Shown: positions 55,776 through 61,160 of the stretch, piece after piece
Layout of the letters: each line of letters begins with the position of its first letter
How positions within the stretch are numbered: the stretch's first letter is position 1
Origin: Trichodesmium sp. MAG_R03
GTDB taxonomy: Bacteria; Cyanobacteriota; Cyanobacteriia; Cyanobacteriales; Microcoleaceae
Assembly: GCA_023356535.1 (NCBI GenBank)
Contig: JAKQYF010000004.1
Coordinates: forward strand, 1 to 61,160
DNA: 61,160 nt
Direction: 5' to 3'
The notes under the pieces: model-generated
The model's input: only the letters and a program-made list of their open reading frames with translations
Told to the model about the DNA's origin: nothing
Databases searched by the model: none
Made by a program: the position numbers and the translations under genes

Positions 55776-56340
55776 ATGGTTGAAAAAGCGCAGAAATTTA
55801 GATTTTACCCAACTCCTCAGCACTCTTAGTCTGCTGAGGAGAAATTTGGGATGTTTCGTTACGTCTACAACAAAACCTTAGCTGCCAGGACTCGTTCTTG
55901 GTATGAACACCAAGAACGAGTGGGCTACAAATAAACCTCAGCTATGCTGACGAACTGGAAAAAACAGAAAGATGAACCATTTTTAGCAGTGAAGTAAGTA
56001 TTGTAACACTCCAGCAAGGTTTAAGACATTTACAAACTGCTTTCACCAACTTTTTGAGCGGACGGACTAAATATCCGTTCCTTCTTGAAATTGGGCAACG
56101 GTGGCAGTGCTGAGTTTACGACAGCAGCATTCAAGTGGAAAGATGCTCAAGTATATCTAGCTAAATGTGCAGAACCATTACCTATTAGATGGAGTAGGCA
56201 AGCACCAATAGGTTGTATGCCTAGTACAATCACTGTCAAACTTGATCCATGTGGTAGATGGTCTGTATCTTTGAGCAATTTTTGACACCAGAGATTTGAG
56301 ACTCAATCCGAATAAGAAACAAGTGGGCATTGACTTGGGC
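55776..56340 (+). pseudogene. tnpB N-terminal half of a second IS200/IS605 type, degraded
   Basis: It opens MVEKAQKFRFYPTPQHS, then a stop. FGMFRYVYNKTLAARTRSWY and EHQERVGYK, LTNWKKQKDEPFLAV, NGGSAEFTTAAFKWKDAQVY and RWSRQAPIGCMPSTITVKLD follow in changing frames, up to KKQVGIDLG at RuvC motif I. The nuclease core after that is missing. This TnpB type differs from the one at 3199. Confidence 0.75.
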
Positions 56341-56450
56341 ACCTGCCTGCTTACTAACTACCAGGGAAGGAGAAAAAGTGGCCTAACCAAAGAATCTTCA
56401 GAAGTTACACAAAAAACTGAGGTATGATCATTTGAAAAATCAATCGCTAG

Positions 56451-58493
56451 ATGACCATTCTTAAATCCGTATTGGCAGAACTGGTGCTAGAGGTTCCGCA
56501 GATAAAACCACAAATTTACTTTAAGTCATCTCTGACTGCTCTTTCTCATGCAATGGAAGACCAGGTTTTAGCCAGCTCTGATCGACCCCTGGTAATAGCG
56601 ACTTTTCAGAAAGAGCATTTTTATCGTCAAGAAGCTCACCGTTATCGACAAATTGCGAACTTAACATCCCAAGTATATGTACTAGCTGCGCCAGAAACAG
56701 AATTTAAAAATTCTTCTGAGTATCACGAAACAGTAGCTTTTAATCCTAGAGATGCTTTAAGTAGAGAATGGAATTTATTGGTGCTTGGTCAAAAGTATTC
56801 AAGTTGTTTGATTTGCAATGAGTATGATAATTCTGGCTTAGTTGATGAAATATCTCCATTTAATGAAATTGATCAAGTACGTCGGTTTGAAGGTATCTGG
56901 ACTTTTGATCGTCAGGTATGTCTGCAATCTGCAATATTATTACTTGATCGAATTCTTAAGTATAGACCAGAGTTAAAAGAAAAGGTGCAAGAAGCTACAA
57001 AAGTTTATGGTCTCAATTTGGATTTAAGGAAGGGAAAAAAATCTCCTAAAAGTAAAAGTAAATCTAGTTATAATCCTGCTAATTTTCAGAAAGTCTCAGC
57101 AATAGTTGAAAATAATAACTTTAATAATCCTTTTGCCCAACGTTTGGTGACTTATTTGCAAGCAAGTCAATATCAGTTGATTAAAGCTTATCGCTCAATT
57201 ACGGCTCAGGAAAAAAAACAGCGCTTGATTAATATTATCTCTTCTGCTATGAGGCGATCGCTAGATCCTAATGAGATTATCAAAGTGGCAGTACAAGAAC
57301 TAGGAAAAGCACTTTTGGCCAGCCGATGTTTGATCTATCAGTGTCGGCCTACGGATACAATAGCAACTATTACTCACGAGTATTTGGGTTTATCAGTAAA
57401 ATCTTTGCTGAATCAGGTATGGCCTCTAAAAGATAATTATCTGTTTCAGAAAGTTATTCAAACTCAAGGGCAAGTTTATGTAGAAGATACAAGTTTGCTA
57501 CCTGAGTATTTAGTGCCAGAAAGATCAAAGGTTGCCAAATCTCAGGGGATAAATTTTCTGGAAAACTTAATATCTCAATGGGAGATTTCGAGCTGGTTGA
57601 TGATACCTCTACTGTACCAAGGGCGAGTATTAGGTATGGTGGAATTACATAATTGTGGATCATTTCCCCATAACTGGTCTGAAGAACAAATAGATTTAGT
57701 AGAAGCGATCGCTACTCAATTAAGTATGGCTTTGATTCATGCAGAAACTTATACTAACCTAGAAGAATTAAATCAACAATTGGAAGCTCTTGACCGGACT
57801 CGGAGTAATTTAATTGCTATTACTGGCCATGAGCTACGGACTCCTCTATCTACTATTCAAGTTTGCTTGGAAAGCTTAAGTCAAGAACCAGATATGCCTG
57901 AAGAGTTACGTCAAGTAATGCTAGAAACTGCATTGGCAGATGCAGATAGAATGCGAAATCTTGTACAAGATTTCTTAACATTGTCTCATTTAGAAAGTGG
58001 TAAAGTTCAATGGAATATAGAATATCTACCTCTACTAGAATGTGTTGATTTAGCTCTGAGTAGTGTTCATGCTCACAAGTTCGAGAGGGAGTTGCCAAAT
58101 ATTACTAACCAGGTGTCGGCAGAACTACCTTTGGTATTGGCCGATGGCGAATGGCTAGTAGAGATTTTGTCAAAACTCTTGGACAATGCTTGTAAGTTTA
58201 CTCAGGTTGAAGGAAGAGTAATAATTACAGCTACTTCTAATAGTGAAAATATGTTAGAGGTGACTATCTCTGATACTGGCCGTGGGATTGAACCTAATAG
58301 GTTAGAGGCTGTATTTGATCGTTTTTATCAAGAAGAAGGGGCTTTACGACGTAGTGTTGGTGGTACTGGTTTAGGTTTAGCTATTTGTCGTCAGATTATT
58401 AGTCGTTTAGGGGGGAAAATTTGGGCTGAGTCAATGGGTAAAGATCAGGGCAGTCAGTTTCATTTTACTATTCCAATTGTTGGTCATACTTAG
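56451..58493 (+). CDS. hybrid-free sensor histidine kinase with DICT and GAF domains
   Basis: This 680-residue kinase starts with a DICT sensory domain (about 1-195; SALTALSHAMEDQ-like KSSLTALSHAMEDQVLA and EGIWTFDRQVCLQSAILLLD). A linker (PKSKSKSSYNP) is followed by a GAF domain (about 255-435), then HisKA with phospho-acceptor His460 in GHELRTPLS. The HATPase part has N box DNACKFT (near 578), G box DTGRGIEP and GGTGLGLAI. There is no transmembrane helix, so it is cytosolic. DICT domains occur with light- and redox-linked signalling in cyanobacteria. No response regulator is adjacent. Confidence 0.9.
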   Translation: MTILKSVLAELVLEVPQIKPQIYFKSSLTALSHAMEDQVLASSDRPLVIATFQKEHFYRQEAHRYRQIANLTSQVYVLAAPETEFKNSSEYHETVAFNPRDALSREWNLLVLGQKYSSCLICNEYDNSGLVDEISPFNEIDQVRRFEGIWTFDRQVCLQSAILLLDRILKYRPELKEKVQEATKVYGLNLDLRKGKKSPKSKSKSSYNPANFQKVSAIVENNNFNNPFAQRLVTYLQASQYQLIKAYRSITAQEKKQRLINIISSAMRRSLDPNEIIKVAVQELGKALLASRCLIYQCRPTDTIATITHEYLGLSVKSLLNQVWPLKDNYLFQKVIQTQGQVYVEDTSLLPEYLVPERSKVAKSQGINFLENLISQWEISSWLMIPLLYQGRVLGMVELHNCGSFPHNWSEEQIDLVEAIATQLSMALIHAETYTNLEELNQQLEALDRTRSNLIAITGHELRTPLSTIQVCLESLSQEPDMPEELRQVMLETALADADRMRNLVQDFLTLSHLESGKVQWNIEYLPLLECVDLALSSVHAHKFERELPNITNQVSAELPLVLADGEWLVEILSKLLDNACKFTQVEGRVIITATSNSENMLEVTISDTGRGIEPNRLEAVFDRFYQEEGALRRSVGGTGLGLAICRQIISRLGGKIWAESMGKDQGSQFHFTIPIVGHT

Positions 58494-58529
58494 AAGCAAG
58501 AAGAAGCAAGAAGAAACACAAAAAAACTT

Positions 58530-58815
58530 AATTAGGGCTTGCTGATTCAATCTTAAAGCATTGATACATAAAGGTTTTAGCATTTTGAGGAGCGAAAAAA
58601 GTGTCTAGTTTTCGGTCCTGAGAGCTCAAAAGGTTAGTATTTTGGGCGGCTCCCTAGGCAGAAAAATCAAGGTACAAATATATCCGACTACCTTCCCTAT
58701 CAATTTCCCGTTCCTCTGTAGGGACGTTGCATGCAACGTCCCTACATCTCCTTCTGGAAGATATTAGGGGTGGGTCCCCTACTCCTGAAAAAGACTTTTT
58801 CAGCAAGCCCTAATT
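58530..58815 (+). mobile_element. MITE-like element, family A copy 2
   Basis: A 286-bp element with perfect 16-bp terminal inverted repeats AATTAGGGCTTGCTGA and TCAGCAAGCCCTAATT. Its interior is very close to copy 1 (2750-3062), except that the central palindrome is the short form GTAGGGACGTTGCATGCAAC, then GTCCCTAC (58718-58745). It lies between the histidine kinase and psaD. Confidence 0.85.
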
Positions 58816-59110
58816 AGGTTGATAAAGAGGGTTAGCTAAATCGTCGAGAAGCCTCACGCCAAATCAAAGATTATGGCATGAGATGAATCGACGGTCAATC
58901 AATGGGACTCGATGGGACATTCATTGACAATATTATTCTGGTTTCCTGTACTTGGTTGTTAATATTAAATGGGCCTTCAAATCTGACACTGAACGACCAT
59001 TTGAGACACAATCCGATTTTATAATAGTTGTCATTTTCCAAGATTGGTGTTATAATGAGAGAAAAAGCAAAATCAAGATAAAATTAAGATATAAAATTAA
59101 GATATAAAAA
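58816..59110. other. psaD upstream spacer, first part
   Basis: No gene. It includes unassigned sequence with a short direct repeat near 59077-59105 (AAAATTAAGATATAAA twice). Confidence 0.4.
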
Positions 59111-59221
59111 ATAGGGCGGTAGGGCATTCCGTCCTTAAAGCTTGTGGAGTCAGACGGAGTAGCGAGACTCTTAAGTGAGAAGCCCACACTACAGCATCAG
59201 CTTAGTTTGGGAGTATGTCAC
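59111..59221 (+). mobile_element. right-end remnant of an IS200/IS605-type element upstream of psaD
   Basis: The string TCCTTAAAGCTTGTGGAGTC, then AGACGGAGTAGCGAGACTCT and TAAGTGAGAAGCCCACACTA, ending GGGAGTATGTCA, is the usual 3' end of cyanobacterial IS200/IS605 elements, similar in its last bases to GGGGAGGATGTCAA of S1-S4. This is where a TnpB guide RNA would be encoded. No tnpB remains next to it. It ends 142 bp before psaD. Confidence 0.55.
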
Positions 59222-59363
59222 TCATATATTACTTTTGACTTGCGTGTAGCGGTATAGTGTGGCCTAAGTTTAAATCATCACTTTTGTAACAGAACCTTAC
59301 AATTTTATAAACTTGAGTAATCCTGATGATAGGATCCCATAAAAAGGTTCATATAAGAAATCT

Positions 59364-59792
59364 ATGGCAGACGAACTAACAGGAAAACCTCCAATTTTTG
59401 GTGGCAGCACTGGTGGGTTGCTAACCAAGGCCGAAGTTGAAGAAAAGTATGCTATTACCTGGACTAGCTCTAAAGAACAGGTGTTTGAAATGCCTACAGG
59501 GGGTGCAGCAATTATGAGTGAAGGTGAAAATCTACTCTATTTAGCCCGCAAAGAGCAATGCTTGGCCCTCGGTACTCAACTACGGACTAAATTTAAGCCT
59601 AAAATTGAGGACTTCAAAATCTATCGGGTTTTCCCCGATGGTTCTAACGAATACCTACATCCGAAAGATGGTGTCTTTCCTGAGAAGGTCAATAAAGGCC
59701 GCCCTTATGCAGGTAAGATTGCGCGCAATATTGGCAATAACCCAGAACCTGCTACTCTTAAGTTTACTGGTAAAAAACCCTATGACCAATAG
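59364..59792 (+). CDS. psaD: photosystem I reaction centre subunit II PsaD
   Basis: This 142-residue stromal subunit of photosystem I shows [80 protein letters not shown] and a C-terminal [12 protein letters not shown]. PsaD docks ferredoxin and stabilises PsaC on the cytoplasmic side. The length is the cyanobacterial norm. A strong terminator follows, and trpE is the next gene as in Synechocystis (psaD slr0737, trpE slr0738). Confidence 0.97.
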   Translation: MADELTGKPPIFGGSTGGLLTKAEVEEKYAITWTSSKEQVFEMPTGGAAIMSEGENLLYLARKEQCLALGTQLRTKFKPKIEDFKIYRVFPDGSNEYLHPKDGVFPEKVNKGRPYAGKIARNIGNNPEPATLKFTGKKPYDQ

Positions 59793-59895
59793 AATTAGGA
59801 TCTATTCGTTAAAAATATGGGATAGAATGAGCAGTAAATAATATTAGGTATTTTAAGACTGGTAAGATTCTTTGCATTTTCTATCTTTGATTATT

Positions 59896-59947
59896 AAACC
59901 TCAGTTTTTAGATGTTTTATTTAAAGCTGAGGTTTTAATTTTTTTCT
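59896..59947 (+). terminator. psaD terminator
   Basis: Stem AAACCTCAG/CTGAGGTTT with a 22-nt A/T-rich loop is followed by TTAATTTTTTT, about 100 bp after the psaD stop. Confidence 0.8.
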
Positions 59948-59989
59948 GGCCACAATTACAACTAGGAGTTACCCATTGACAAAACTTAC

Positions 59990-60302
59990 TTAGGGTTTGC
60001 TGATAAGTCATAAAAGCATTGACATATAAAAGCATAAGATCTGATTTGGGTGGCCAAAAGTACTAGCTTTTTGCTGGTAAAAGGCTGAAAAAGTTAGGAT
60101 TTCGGGCACTCCCACGGCAGAAAAATGAAGGGACAAATATATCCAACTACCTCTTCTACTAAGTCCCCGTTCCTCTGTAGGGACGTTCCATAACAAAAAT
60201 GCGTTTCATGTCGCGTAGCTAAACGCCCCTACCTCTCCTTCTGGGAGATGTTAGGAGTGGGTCCTCTACTCCTGAAAAAGACTGTTTCAGTAAGCTCTAA
60301 TT
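59990..60302 (+). mobile_element. family A element, degraded copy
   Basis: It starts TTAGGGTTTGCTGATAAG and ends TTTCAGTAAGCTCTAATT. The same interior order as copy 1 is kept; the central palindrome module (about 60178-60233) is inverted relative to 2938-2991. It separates psaD from trpE. Confidence 0.75.
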
Positions 60303-60445
60303 ACTTAAAATGAGAACATATTATCTATTAAAGAGCAACATTGATGAGCATTCTCGTAGGGCGCTCCGGTCACCAGAGAGTGTGGATATAAATGCCAGCA
60401 TTAAAATAAAATAGTTACAATTCTCTAATACCAATTTCAAAATTT

Positions 60446-61160
60446 ATGATTTTTCCAGACTTCTACCAATTTTCCCAACTGGGGAAACAAGGTAACTTTG
60501 TCCCTGTCTATGAAGAATGGATAGCAGACCTTGATACTCCTGTTTCTGCTTGGTATCGGGTTTGTAGTGATCAACCTTACAGTTTTTTACTAGAATCAGT
60601 TGAAGGTGGGGAAAAAATCGGACGTTATAGTTTTCTTGGTTGTGATCCATTGTGGATATTAGAAGCAAGAGGCGATCGCACTACCCAAACCTACCGGGAT
60701 GGTACAGTTAAAACTTTTGAGGGCGACCCCTTTGATGCTCTAGATAAATGCCTCCAACCCTATCAACCTGTAAAATTACCTCAATTGCCTGCTGGTATTG
60801 GGGGGTTATTTGGTTTCTGGGGTTATGAGTTAATTCGGTGGATAGAACCTCGTGTTGCTGTTTATCCAGCTACTGATAATGATTTGCCTGATGGTTTGTG
60901 GATGCAGGTGGATAATTTGTTGGTTTTTGACCAGGTAAAGCGGAAGATTTGGGCGATCGCTTACGCCGATCTACGTTCTCCAGAGGTAGACTTAGAGGTA
61001 GCTTATCAACAAACTTGCGACCGCGTTTCCCAGTTAGTGCATAAATTACGATCTCCCCTATCACGACAAAATACTTTACTAGAATGGCAACCGCCTGAAG
61101 GAAAAGACAAAGAATTTACAGATATACATACCAGCAACACACCCCGTGCAAAATTTTGTG
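60446..61160 (+). CDS. trpE: anthranilate synthase component I, 5' part
   Basis: The frame from ATG 60446 (MIFPDFYQFSQLGKQGNFVP) is open to the window end, 238 codons. It matches the TrpE N-terminal domain: VYEEWIADLDTPVSAWYRV, the tryptophan-binding LLESVEGGEKIGRYSFLG, and GIGGLFGFWGYELIRWIEP. TrpE with glutamine amidotransferase TrpG converts chorismate to anthranilate. The LLES motif implies feedback inhibition by tryptophan. The catalytic C-terminal domain lies outside. A family F-like fragment (ATACCAATTTCAAAATTTAT) overlaps the start region. Confidence 0.9.
   Translation, partial: MIFPDFYQFSQLGKQGNFVPVYEEWIADLDTPVSAWYRVCSDQPYSFLLESVEGGEKIGRYSFLGCDPLWILEARGDRTTQTYRDGTVKTFEGDPFDALDKCLQPYQPVKLPQLPAGIGGLFGFWGYELIRWIEPRVAVYPATDNDLPDGLWMQVDNLLVFDQVKRKIWAIAYADLRSPEVDLEVAYQQTCDRVSQLVHKLRSPLSRQNTLLEWQPPEGKDKEFTDIHTSNTPRAKFC

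Noticed and set aside
56085..56285. A 66-codon plus-strand gene
   Set aside because: It is an open stretch inside the tnpB pseudogene at 55776-56340 (GGSAEFTTAAFKWKDAQVY).
60870..61064. Minus-strand frame near the window end
   Set aside because: It is the shadow of trpE, which runs off the window and is open on the plus strand.
1..61160. A nitrogen-fixation, CRISPR-Cas, restriction or retron system
   Set aside because: No nif, cas, modification methyltransferase or reverse transcriptase motif was found. The only defence-type candidates are the decaying PIN pair and one Uma2 nuclease.

Overview
The window reads as a stretch of chromosome from a filamentous, probably marine, cyanobacterium. 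The photosynthesis genes psaD and chlI, a GUN4 domain, a geranylgeranyl-reductase family gene, many HIP1 octamers (GCGATCGC) and several cyanobacteria-only families (DUF3288, DUF3531, DUF2973) all point that way. The strong A/T bias, long gene-poor spacers, dense populations of small inverted-repeat elements and many decayed transposases resemble Trichodesmium or a close relative. That genus assignment is inference.

Layout. 1-7 kb: the 3' end of a SPINDLY/O-GlcNAc-transferase-like gene, small cyanobacterial genes, a decayed IS200/IS605 element with a broken tnpB, then NUDIX, DUF3531 and secreted TPR genes. 7.5-16 kb: an ABC ATPase, a decaying PIN toxin-antitoxin pair, a phoD pseudogene, cobH (cobalamin synthesis), a conserved membrane protein, a LapA-type protein, an HTH protein, tRNA-Thr and tRNA-Tyr, an OmpA-type protein and a 46-aa membrane protein. 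16-30 kb: rimO, a DEAD-box RNA helicase, hisA, dapB, a sulfotransferase with one stop codon, chlI, a kinase-GUN4 remnant and ruvC, separated by repeat-rich spacers. 30.3-32.6 kb: a tandem array of about nine ~280-bp non-coding units. 33-44 kb: a TPM-domain protein, a DCC-family protein, an IS630 remnant, rsmG, an O-antigen-ligase pseudogene split by a 90-bp element, a solute-binding protein, two pentapeptide-repeat genes, a Uma2 nuclease and a ChlP-like reductase. 44.8-55.5 kb: pyrH-frr, speB, an alpha/beta hydrolase, a glycan cluster (HepA/MsbA-like ABC exporter plus two glycosyltransferases), gloB and DUF2973. 55.5-61 kb: a tnpB remnant, a DICT-GAF histidine kinase, psaD and the start of trpE.

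Mobile DNA dominates the spacers. At least nine families of short dispersed repeats occur two to six times each. Two have inserted into genes at TA with a TA duplication; removing either insertion on paper restores the host reading frame. Four copies of one IS200/IS605 family are present. Three lack tnpB, share one deletion junction and keep both element ends, including the 3' segment where TnpB guide RNAs (omega-RNA) are normally encoded.

The best candidate for an undescribed system is the tandem array at 30355-32608. Most units carry a promoter-like box, and eight carry a nearly identical 14-15-codon micro-ORF. It may be a multi-promoter non-coding RNA or micropeptide array. The retained guide-RNA-like ends of the tnpB-less elements are the second candidate.
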